Positions 1-5,731 of a stretch of DNA of 8,881 nucleotides are shown here, in pieces. Each line of letters opens with the position of its first letter. Positions within the stretch are counted from its first letter, which is position 1. This DNA comes from Caulobacteraceae bacterium. GTDB taxonomy: Bacteria; Pseudomonadota; Alphaproteobacteria; Caulobacterales; Caulobacteraceae. The notes beneath the pieces were generated by a model. It had not been told where the DNA came from. It saw only the letters and a program-made list of their open reading frames with translations, and did no database searches. Made by a program: the position numbers and the translations under genes. The stretch is from positions 1-8,881 of the forward strand of contig JACDGF010000063.1 in the NCBI GenBank assembly GCA_013815405.1, in the 5' to 3' direction.

Positions 1-1078
1 CCGACCCTCCAGGCCGGAAGCCGCCGAGGGCCTGGGCGGACACGGTGGTCGAGGCCCGGTGGCCGGCGCCCGCGAGGGCATGGCGCAGGGCTCCGACGAT
101 GAGGCCGCGCGCCAGGGCCGGGTCGCGGAACCGCACCTCGGCCTTGGCCGGATGGACATTGACGTCCACCAGCACCGGATCGAGGTCCAGGTAGAGCGCG
201 GCCACCGGATGGCGGTCGCGGGCCAGAACGTCGGCGTAGGCAGCGCGCAAGGCGCCTTGCAGCAACCGGTCCCGCACCGGGCGGCCGTTGACAAACAGGT
301 ATTGGTGGGCGGAATTACCGCGGTTGTAGGTCGGCAGGGCGGCGTGGCCGGTCAGGCGCACCCCATCGCGTTCCTGGTCCAGCGCCAGCGCGTTGCCGGA
401 AAAATCCCGCCCGAGGATGGCCGCCAGGCGCGCCAGCCGCCCGTTCGCCCCAGCCGCCTCCCGCTCCAGGCGAAGGACCCGACGCCCGTCGAGATCGAGA
501 TGGAAGGCCACGGTCTCCTGGGCCATGGCCTGACGCTTGACCTCCTCGGCGATCGCCATGGCTTCGGACCGGGCCGACTTCATGAATTTCAGTCGCGCCG
601 GGGTGGCGTAGAAGAGGTCGCGAACCTCGATGCGCGCGCCGTGGGCCTCGGCGAAGGCGCAAGGCGAAACCGCTCCCAAGCATCCGCCCTCGACCAGGAG
701 GGCGTGGGCCTCGGCCTCGCCCCGGGCCCGCGAGGCGAGGGCGAGCCGCGCCACCGCCCCGATGGAGGGCAGGGCTTCGCCGCGAAACCCCAGGGTGGCG
801 ATGCGCAGGAGGTCGTAGAGACCATCTCCGCCGGGGTCGAGCTTGGAGGTGGCGTGACGCTCGACGGCCAGGGGAAGTTCGCCGGCGGCCATGCCCGATC
901 CGTCGTCGGCGACCAGGATGCGGCTCAGTCCGCCGCCGTCGGCCTGGATCTCGACCCGCGACGCGCCGGCGTCGATGGCGTTCTCGATGAGCTCCTTGAT
1001 CGCGCTGGCCGGCCGTTCGACCACCTCGCCGGCGGCGATGCGGTTGACGAGGTAGGGCGGCAGGCGGCGGATCGGCAT
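1..1078 (-). CDS. mutL: DNA mismatch repair protein MutL, N-terminal part (runs off left edge)
   Basis: The 359 codons present encode the GHKL ATPase and transducer domains of MutL, the matchmaker that links MutS mismatch recognition to strand removal. Visible motifs: [14 protein letters not shown] (residues 12-25), [12 protein letters not shown] with the general-base Glu at 29 (28-39), VADDGSGM (56-63), RHATSKL (74-80), [10 protein letters not shown] (98-107), DLFYATPAR (154-162), FVNGRPVRD (262-270) and [13 protein letters not shown] (305-317). These match E. coli MutL nearly position for position at the N terminus, including E29, which fixes the ATG start. The C-terminal dimerisation and possible endonuclease domain lies outside the window. 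The gene is downstream of rplS on the same strand after an 86-bp gap. No Shine-Dalgarno sequence is visible; see the candidate leaderless promoter. Confidence 0.97.
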   Translation of the reverse strand, partial: MPIRRLPPYLVNRIAAGEVVERPASAIKELIENAIDAGASRVEIQADGGGLSRILVADDGSGMAAGELPLAVERHATSKLDPGGDGLYDLLRIATLGFRGEALPSIGAVARLALASRARGEAEAHALLVEGGCLGAVSPCAFAEAHGARIEVRDLFYATPARLKFMKSARSEAMAIAEEVKRQAMAQETVAFHLDLDGRRVLRLEREAAGANGRLARLAAILGRDFSGNALALDQERDGVRLTGHAALPTYNRGNSAHQYLFVNGRPVRDRLLQGALRAAYADVLARDRHPVAALYLDLDPVLVDVNVHPAKAEVRFRDPALARGLIVGALRHALAGAGHRASTTVSAQALGGFRPGGS

Positions 1079-1086
1079 GACGGCGC

Positions 1087-1092
1087 ACTATA
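1087..1092 (-). promoter_or_regulatory. Candidate -10 element of a leaderless mutL promoter
   Basis: On the minus strand TATAGT lies 8 nt before the mutL ATG, so transcription would begin at or within about two bases of the start codon. There is no AGGAG-like sequence before this ATG, which fits a leaderless transcript of the kind common in alphaproteobacteria. No convincing -35 hexamer is present at 16-18 bp spacing, so the call rests on the -10 match alone. mutL could instead be read through from rplS. Confidence 0.25.
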
Positions 1093-1164
1093 GGCGCGAT
1101 TCTTAAAGCCTCGCCGTCCGAACGAACCGGCTCGCGGGTCGAGACGCCCGGCGGGCGCGCCTCT

Positions 1165-1563
1165 TTAAGCTTCCGGCGGGGCCGGATCCTCCCGCGCGCC
1201 GCTGCCGGCGGCACGTTCGGCGATCCGGGCCGACTTGCCCCGGCGGTCGCGCAGATAATAGAGCTTGGCCCGGCGCACGGCGCCGCGGCGCTTGACCTCG
1301 ATCGATTCGATCATCGGCGAGAGCACCGGGAACACCCGCTCGACACCTTCGCCGAAGCTGATCTTGCGCACGGTGAAGTTCTCCTGCAGGCCGCCGCCGG
1401 ATCTCGCGATGCAGACGCCCTCGTAGGCCTGGACGCGCTCACGCTCGCCTTCCTTGATCCGCACATTGACGCGCAGGGTGTCGCCCGGCTGGAAGGCGGG
1501 GATTTTCTTGCCAGAGGTGAGGCGCGCGGCCTCTTCCTTCTCGAGCTGCTGGATCACGTTCAT
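1165..1563 (-). CDS. rplS: 50S ribosomal protein L19
   Basis: The 132-aa product is bacterial ribosomal protein L19, a large-subunit protein at the 30S-50S interface. The family core is intact: a [11 protein letters not shown]-terminal helix, [26 protein letters not shown] (residues 24-49; GDTLRVNV is the signature), [37 protein letters not shown] and [18 protein letters not shown]. An Ala/Pro-rich tail of about 15 residues follows the conserved end, as in many alphaproteobacterial L19 proteins. The start is supported by AGAGGA (1574-1579) 10 nt before the ATG. The gene begins 19 nt after the trmD stop, the usual trmD-rplS operon arrangement, and is presumably cotranscribed with it. Confidence 0.98.
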   Translation of the reverse strand: MNVIQQLEKEEAARLTSGKKIPAFQPGDTLRVNVRIKEGERERVQAYEGVCIARSGGGLQENFTVRKISFGEGVERVFPVLSPMIESIEVKRRGAVRRAKLYYLRDRRGKSARIAERAAGSGAREDPAPPEA

Positions 1564-1582
1564 CGTCTCAAAGTCCTCTTCG

Positions 1583-2302
1583 CTACTGGGCTTGGCCGCC
1601 CTTTGGCTGTTGATTGGCGAGATGCGCCGCCCACAGATCTGGCCGCCGCTCCCGCGTGACTTGCTCCCTTTGGTCCCGCCGCCACCGGGCCACCTCGCCG
1701 TGGTGGCCGGAGAGCAGGACCTCCGGTATATCCCGCCCCTCGAACACCCTGGGCCGCGTGAACTGCGGATGCTCCAGCAGGCCGTCCTCGAAACTCTCCT
1801 CGCTCAAGCTCGCCGCCTCGCCCAAGACGCCGGGCAGAAGCCGCACGCAGGCCTCGATCACCACCAGGGCCGCCGCCTCGCCGCCAGCGAGCACCGCGTC
1901 TCCCACCGAGACCTCCTCGAACCCCCGGGCGTCGATCACCCGCTGGTCCACCCCCTCGAAACGCCCGCACAAGACGGTGAGGCCGGGTCCTCTCGACCAA
2001 GCCTTCGCCCGCGCCTGGGTGAGGGGCCTTCCGCGCGCGCTCATATACAACAACGGCCGGCCGGCTGCCTCGACGCTGTCCAGCGCCGAAGCCACCACGT
2101 CCGCCCGCATCACCTGCCCGGGACCGCCCCCCGCGGGGGTGTCGTCCAGGAAGCCGCGCTTATCGTTGGAAAAGGCGCGAATGTCCACCGTCTGCAGCGC
2201 CCACAGCCCCTCGGCCCGCCATGCCGTCCCGATCAGGGAAACGCCGAGCGGGCCGGGGAAGGCCTCGGGGAACATGGTGAGGACGGTGGCGAGGAAGGGC
2301 AT
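1583..2302 (-). CDS. trmD: tRNA (guanine-N1-)-methyltransferase TrmD
   Basis: This 239-aa SPOUT-class enzyme uses S-adenosylmethionine to methylate N1 of G37 in tRNAs reading CNN codons, which prevents +1 frameshifting. Diagnostic stretches: [14 protein letters not shown] at the N terminus (7-20), [13 protein letters not shown] (84-96), [11 protein letters not shown] (111-121), the knot loop [11 protein letters not shown] (132-142), RLLPGVLG (154-161) and [12 protein letters not shown] (173-184), where D173 corresponds to the catalytic Asp. Length is normal for the family. The ATG gives the expected N terminus, but no strong Shine-Dalgarno sequence precedes it. In most proteobacteria rimM lies directly upstream; here the upstream neighbours are an inverted-repeat element and a toxin-antitoxin pair, so trmD either has its own promoter or is read through from the toxin-antitoxin operon. 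Confidence 0.98.
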   Translation of the reverse strand: MPFLATVLTMFPEAFPGPLGVSLIGTAWRAEGLWALQTVDIRAFSNDKRGFLDDTPAGGGPGQVMRADVVASALDSVEAAGRPLLYMSARGRPLTQARAKAWSRGPGLTVLCGRFEGVDQRVIDARGFEEVSVGDAVLAGGEAAALVVIEACVRLLPGVLGEAASLSEESFEDGLLEHPQFTRPRVFEGRDIPEVLLSGHHGEVARWRRDQREQVTRERRPDLWAAHLANQQPKGGQAQ

Positions 2303-2319
2303 GGCGGGAACTCAAAATC

Positions 2320-2461
2320 CCTCCCTCCCCTTCATGGGGAGGGACGATCGCGAAGCGATCCGGGTGGAGAAGTCTGGGTCATCACCGGACTCCGGAACTT
2401 CACCCGACTTCCCCACCCTGACGGCTTCGCCGTCTGTCCCTCCCCATGAAGGGGAGGGAGG
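2320..2461. repeat. Composite intergenic inverted repeat with central GANTC (CIR-like palindromic element)
   Basis: The outer 26 bp (2320-2345) are perfectly inverted at 2436-2461. Each outer arm is itself a hairpin: 8-bp stem CCCTCCCC/GGGGAGGG with a 5-nt loop (2323-2343 and 2438-2458). Inside each is a second hairpin with a 3-nt loop: GATCGCGAAGCGATC (2346-2360) and GACGGCTTCGCCGTC (2420-2434). The inverted symmetry continues through GGGTGG and GAAGTC (2362-2379 against 2402-2418, one or two differences). A small palindrome, CCGGACTCCGG (2385-2395), sits in the middle and contains GACTC, a CcrM methylation site. This organisation resembles the long intergenic repeats with CcrM sites reported in Caulobacter crescentus, although family identity was not tested. 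It lies between trmD and the upstream toxin-antitoxin operon, where it could form strong RNA hairpins. Confidence 0.9.
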
Positions 2462-2492
2462 AAGAGAGTGCAAGCCCGCTCTTCGCTTTCCC

Positions 2493-2849
2493 TTATTGGG
2501 CCAGGGCCGCGATCACGGTGTCGGGCGCGCTCGCGATGACCTTGAGATATGCGGTGAGGGCGCTGTCGGCCTTGGACCGCCCGCGTTCCAGGTCTCTCAA
2601 GCGGGCATGGTTGATCCTGAACCTCCGCGCGAACTGCGCCTGGCTGAGGCCCGCCGATCGCCGGGCGTCCCGGACGATCCGGGCCGAGGTCATCAGCGCC
2701 AGTTCCCGATCCGTGAGTGGCGGGTTGTCCGCATCGTCCCGCGCGGCCGCCTCCACATCCTCCGGCGTCATCGCATCGAGGCGCGCCAACTCCTTGGCCG
2801 TGAACCTCGGCGGATGATCCGCATCCCGGGCGAATCTAATCGTCGGCAT
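2493..2849 (-). CDS. HTH antitoxin of a BrnT-type toxin-antitoxin pair
   Basis: This 118-aa protein has a C-terminal XRE/YiaG-like helix-turn-helix at about residues 58-110: RRSAGLSQAQFARRF, then NHARLRDLERGRS, then a helix ending before P109. It follows the pattern of small antitoxins that end in an HTH with the sequence 'glSQ..fA......tlrdlE.Gr'. The N-terminal half (about 15-55, with TAKELARLDAMTPEDVEAA) is charged and probably wraps the toxin. The ATG overlaps the stop of the upstream brnT-like gene as TAATG, so the two are translationally coupled in the toxin-first order typical of BrnT modules. The expected role is neutralising the toxin and repressing the operon. Since the toxin frame is broken, it may now be an orphan antitoxin or regulator. 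The exact antitoxin family is inferred from context. Confidence 0.8.
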   Translation of the reverse strand: MPTIRFARDADHPPRFTAKELARLDAMTPEDVEAAARDDADNPPLTDRELALMTSARIVRDARRSAGLSQAQFARRFRINHARLRDLERGRSKADSALTAYLKVIASAPDTVIAALAQ

Positions 2850-3117
2850 TAGCGTCGTTTCTCCATGGCGTTGGACCGCCGCGCCGGGATGATGCGCACG
2901 ACGCCGCTCCGCGGGGTGTAGACGACCGTAATAAGTTGCCCTTGGATCGTCCCGACCACCTTGCGGCGCATCTCCCCGTCCTTACGTGGCTGGCGTCGAA
3001 ATCCGCGTAGCGACGATCCTCGGATACGCCGGTCGCGACCGCGAAACGGACGCCATGCTTGGCGAAGTTCAACTCGGCCTTGGCGGCGTCCCATTCAAAG
3101 AGCGCCCCCGATTTCAT
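2849..3117 (-). pseudogene. brnT: BrnT-like ribonuclease toxin, disrupted by a frameshift
   Basis: The gene begins in one frame with MKSGALFEWDAAKAELNFAK then HGVRFAVA, the BrnT opening FEWD..KA..N..KHGV, and reads to about DFDASHV. The rest of the family pattern continues in another frame as GEMRRKVVGTIQGQLITVVY then TPRSGVVRIIPARRS, matching the BrnT ending 'G....vvyT.R....RiI.ARr'. Adding one base between about 2974 and 2989 restores a single frame of roughly 90 codons, a normal BrnT length. The G4 run at 2974-2977 (minus-strand sense) is a likely place for a lost base. AAGGAGG directly abuts the ATG. The second frame ends in TAA overlapping the antitoxin start. BrnT is a type II RelE-fold RNase toxin. 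Either the toxin is inactivated, or there is a single-base sequencing error, or (less likely) recoding. Confidence 0.82.
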
Positions 3118-3125
3118 CCTCCTTC

Positions 3126-3154
3126 GTTATGAGGGATTTCCGCATGGTAGGCAA
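3126..3154 (-). promoter_or_regulatory. Candidate promoter of the toxin-antitoxin operon
   Basis: On the minus strand TTGCCT (3149-3154) and CATAAC (3126-3131) are 17 bp apart, each matching 4 of 6 bases of the sigma-70 consensus. The -10 lies 8 nt before the brnT-like ATG, so the leader would be absent or very short. A GANTC site (GACTC, 3155-3159) lies just upstream of the -35. This is a weak match chosen mainly for its position. Confidence 0.3.
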
Positions 3155-3210
3155 GACTCTGGCGGCGTCGTCCGGGATCATCCTCGCGGCGCCGACGACT
3201 GAAGCGGCAC

Positions 3211-3226
3211 GTTGGCCGAGGCCAAC
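3211..3226. promoter_or_regulatory. Perfect 16-bp palindrome, candidate operator in the divergent spacer
   Basis: GTTGGCCGAGGCCAAC is a 7-bp inverted repeat around GA. It lies in the 265-bp spacer between the minus-strand toxin-antitoxin operon and the plus-strand protease-nuclease gene. The position suits a binding site for a dimeric regulator, for instance the HTH antitoxin. There is no direct evidence of binding, and palindromes of this size occur by chance in GC-rich DNA. Confidence 0.25.
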
Positions 3227-3309
3227 AAGGCCCCCCAATGGGCAGGGCGGCTGCCGCAGGCGCTTCCTCCTCCAGGAGTGCCCCAAGCCGCCCATCAGGC
3301 GGTTCGTCT

Positions 3310-3337
3310 TTGAACCGTCACGACCCTGTGCTAGCTC
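3310..3337 (+). promoter_or_regulatory. Candidate Caulobacter-type housekeeping promoter for the protease-nuclease gene
   Basis: TTGAACC (3310-3316), 13 bp, then GCTAGCTC (3330-3337) fits the Caulobacter sigma-73 consensus TTGACGS, 10-14 bp, GCTANAWC: 7 of 8 positions in the -10 block and five of seven in the -35 block. Transcription would start near 3343-3345, leaving about a 40-nt leader before the ATG at 3383 with its GGAGGAG ribosome site (3374-3380). Confidence 0.45.
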
Positions 3338-3382
3338 GACGGCTCCAAGATCAAGCGATGCACGCCGACGGCGGGAGGAGTC

Positions 3383-5731
3383 ATGGCGAGAGCGACGCAC
3401 GACGACTTCGATTTCTCGGCCCTTTCGCTGAAGGACCTGGTCGAGGCTCGCGACCTCTATCATTTTCACCTGATAAGCAAGGCCAATGTCGTCGGCACGG
3501 CGGTTGGACTCTACCTCATTCGCGACGAGGAAGATTGGCCAAGGGCGCGCGGCGAGGGCGCCTCGCCTCCCCGCAAGCTGAGCTATCCGCGCACTTTCGG
3601 GAACTCCCAGGTCCGGGATTACTCCTGGCCGTGCATCCTCGTTCTCGTGCGTGAATGGATCGAAGCGGGCGATTTCGGCCGGGAGGGCGGGCCCCCGCCT
3701 TGGTGCGTCGTCCCTAAGCGTCTCTACCTTCCCGACGGGCGTGTCGTTCCAGTCTGTACGGTCCTGGCGCCCCCCGTCCCCCAAGCAGACGTTCCCGACC
3801 GCGAGCCGATCGCCTGGCCGCAGGCGACGTTCGGGGGCGGTCTTCCACTGCATGTCGATGTCCAGGGAGAAGAGCATTTCGCGACCATCGGTTGCCTGAT
3901 GTCGGACGGGCACACTACCTATGCCTTGACTGCCCGGCACGCCTGCGGCGAGCAAGGCACGCCGGTTTCGGCGCGGTTGCGGGGTGGGCTCGCGCCGATC
4001 GGCGTAAGCAGCGACAAGCAGATCACGCGCAGACTGTTCTCGGACGTGTATCCCGCCTTGCCGCTTCGCCAGACCTGGCTTGGCATGGATGTCGGGCTCG
4101 TCCGACTTGAGGATGTCGGCAATTGGACCCCGAACATCTACGGTTTTCCGAAGATAAAACCGCTCTTTGACCTCTATGAGCAGAACCTGTCGCTCCGAAA
4201 GCTGATCGACCACCCGGTGATTGCGATGGGCGCGGCGTCGGGACTGCTGCAAGGGAAGATCAAGGCGATGTTTTATCGCTATCGATCGGTCGGCGGCTTC
4301 GATTACGTCTCTGATTTCCTGATCTCGCCGGGCGACAACCAAGGGGGCGCGCGTCCAGGCGACTCCGGCGCGCTTTGGCACCTGCAGATGCCCACGCCAG
4401 ATGGAGGGCAGGACAAGCGGCCGCTGTCCGAGCGCGATCTGCGCCCGCTGGCGATCGAGTGGGGCGCTCAGGTGTTCGCCGAAAGCCGCGAGCGTTCCAC
4501 CTATTCGGTTGCGACCAGCCTCAGCAATATCTGCAAGCTGCTCGATGTCGAACTGGTTGTCGAAGGCAATGATGGAGTCTCCGGCACCTGGGGCGCGGTG
4601 GGTCACTACTCGATCGGAACGCTGGCGATCGAACAGGTCAAGAACGCGACACTCAAGGCCTTCCTCAAGGCCAATGCCGACCTGCTAAGCCTCCCGCTCG
4701 ACAGATTGACTCAGGAGCCGAAGAACAAGGACCTGATCGCCTCTGGGATGGTTGCGCTGGCCGACGTACCCGACATCGTCTGGAAGAACTTTCCATCCCC
4801 GCATCTGAACCGAAAGGGCGCGGATATCGGCGTGCCGGGCGGGCGCGACACGCAGTCCGCCGGCACGCGTTCGACGGGTCCTGAGCACGCCAACCATCAC
4901 TGCGATGCCGATCGGCCCTTCGAGGGGTTCGATACCTTGCCTGAAGCCTGCAGCGCCAAGCCTGATCTCCTCAACGCGGCCGACTGGAACCGATACTTCG
5001 ACAGCTTCCCCGAGACGGTGAATGTCCTTCACCGGGGGATCGTGCCGTTCCGGGTCTGGCAATTCTTCGAGCGACTGAAAGACTACGCCGCGACCGATCA
5101 TGGCCGGTTCATCGCGGCCGCGGGCACGCTTGCGCACTATGTGGGGGACGCCTCGCAACCCCTGCACGGCTCGACCTTGAGCGATGGTATCCCGGACGAA
5201 GAGCCGGACACTCCGCGCGCCAGCAGCCGCAAGGACAAACAAGGAAACAAGCTTCCGGCTTTCCGTGGTGAAGGCGTCCACTCGGTCTACGAGACGCAGA
5301 TGATCAATGCGGCCGCGCGTAAGGGCCTTTTGTTCAAGGAGATCGCGAAGAACCTCGGTCCTGATCACGACATGCCGGTCGTCCGAGATGGCCGCGAAGC
5401 CGCCCTGGCGACGCTAGCCTGTATGCGCGACGTCGCGGAAATCCTGCCGCCGCGCGATTTGATCGATGTCTATGAGCAGAGCTTCGCCCCCGACTCTCCG
5501 CCCCACACGCAAGTCTTGTGGAGCGCGTTCGGCAAGAACACGGGTCAGGTCATGGCCATTGGCGTACGTACGCTCGCCATGATCTGGGACGCGGCGTGGA
5601 CGGCGGGCGACGGCGCGACAAACCCCGGCCGGATCGATCCCGACGTGCTGCGCGGACACTACGAAGACGTCACCTTCATGCGCTCGGTGACCATCGACGA
5701 AATCGAGCAAGAGATTGCGCGGCCCTCCTAA
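3383..5731 (+). CDS. Trypsin-like serine protease fused to an S1/P1 nuclease / zinc phospholipase C domain
   Basis: The 782-aa protein has three parts. Residues about 15-135 form an N-terminal module (NVVGTAVGLYLIR at 35-47, ILVLVREW at 85-92, VPKRLYLPDGRVVPV at 110-124) like the region preceding the catalytic domain in some bacterial trypsin-like peptidases. Residues about 150-395 are a chymotrypsin fold: TARHAC with H186, GMDVGLVRL with D236, GAASGLLQG (283-291) and RPGDSGA with S328. Residues 403-782 are an S1/P1-type domain: WGAVGH (W403, H408), ALADVPD (D461), NHHCDAD (H505), LAHYVGDASQPLH (H585, D589, H595) and GVHSVYE (H633, E637). These match the nine zinc ligands of P1 nuclease, with Glu last as in Bacillus cereus phospholipase C. 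No signal peptide or membrane segment is seen, so a cytoplasmic location is likely. The substrate could be nucleic acid or phospholipid. GGAGGAG just before the ATG supports the start. GC is locally low (about 48% at 4141-4200). The gene's TAA overlaps the convergent thiolase stop. A protease-activated effector is inferred. Confidence 0.88.
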   Translation: MARATHDDFDFSALSLKDLVEARDLYHFHLISKANVVGTAVGLYLIRDEEDWPRARGEGASPPRKLSYPRTFGNSQVRDYSWPCILVLVREWIEAGDFGREGGPPPWCVVPKRLYLPDGRVVPVCTVLAPPVPQADVPDREPIAWPQATFGGGLPLHVDVQGEEHFATIGCLMSDGHTTYALTARHACGEQGTPVSARLRGGLAPIGVSSDKQITRRLFSDVYPALPLRQTWLGMDVGLVRLEDVGNWTPNIYGFPKIKPLFDLYEQNLSLRKLIDHPVIAMGAASGLLQGKIKAMFYRYRSVGGFDYVSDFLISPGDNQGGARPGDSGALWHLQMPTPDGGQDKRPLSERDLRPLAIEWGAQVFAESRERSTYSVATSLSNICKLLDVELVVEGNDGVSGTWGAVGHYSIGTLAIEQVKNATLKAFLKANADLLSLPLDRLTQEPKNKDLIASGMVALADVPDIVWKNFPSPHLNRKGADIGVPGGRDTQSAGTRSTGPEHANHHCDADRPFEGFDTLPEACSAKPDLLNAADWNRYFDSFPETVNVLHRGIVPFRVWQFFERLKDYAATDHGRFIAAAGTLAHYVGDASQPLHGSTLSDGIPDEEPDTPRASSRKDKQGNKLPAFRGEGVHSVYETQMINAAARKGLLFKEIAKNLGPDHDMPVVRDGREAALATLACMRDVAEILPPRDLIDVYEQSFAPDSPPHTQVLWSAFGKNTGQVMAIGVRTLAMIWDAAWTAGDGATNPGRIDPDVLRGHYEDVTFMRSVTIDEIEQEIARPS

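Noticed and set aside
59..1093. Long plus-strand open frame opposite mutL
   Set aside because: It is the antisense shadow of a clear MutL; high GC leaves stops rare in all frames.
1146..1158. CGCCC-GCC-GGGCG hairpin between rplS and mutL
   Set aside because: The stem is only 5 bp with no T-run; a chance match in GC-rich DNA is more likely than a terminator.
1454..2852. Overlapping plus-strand open frames across trmD and the repeat
   Set aside because: They are shadows of trmD, and they cross the palindromic element without any conserved motif.
3279..3310. CCGCC/GGCGG hairpin followed by a T-rich stretch in the 3118-3382 spacer
   Set aside because: The stem is short and no plus-strand gene ends upstream that would need a terminator.
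3095..4606. 503-codon open frame on the minus strand opposite the protease-nuclease gene
   Set aside because: It is a frame shadow: it has no recognisable domain, runs into the toxin gene, and the plus-strand frame carries complete catalytic motifs.
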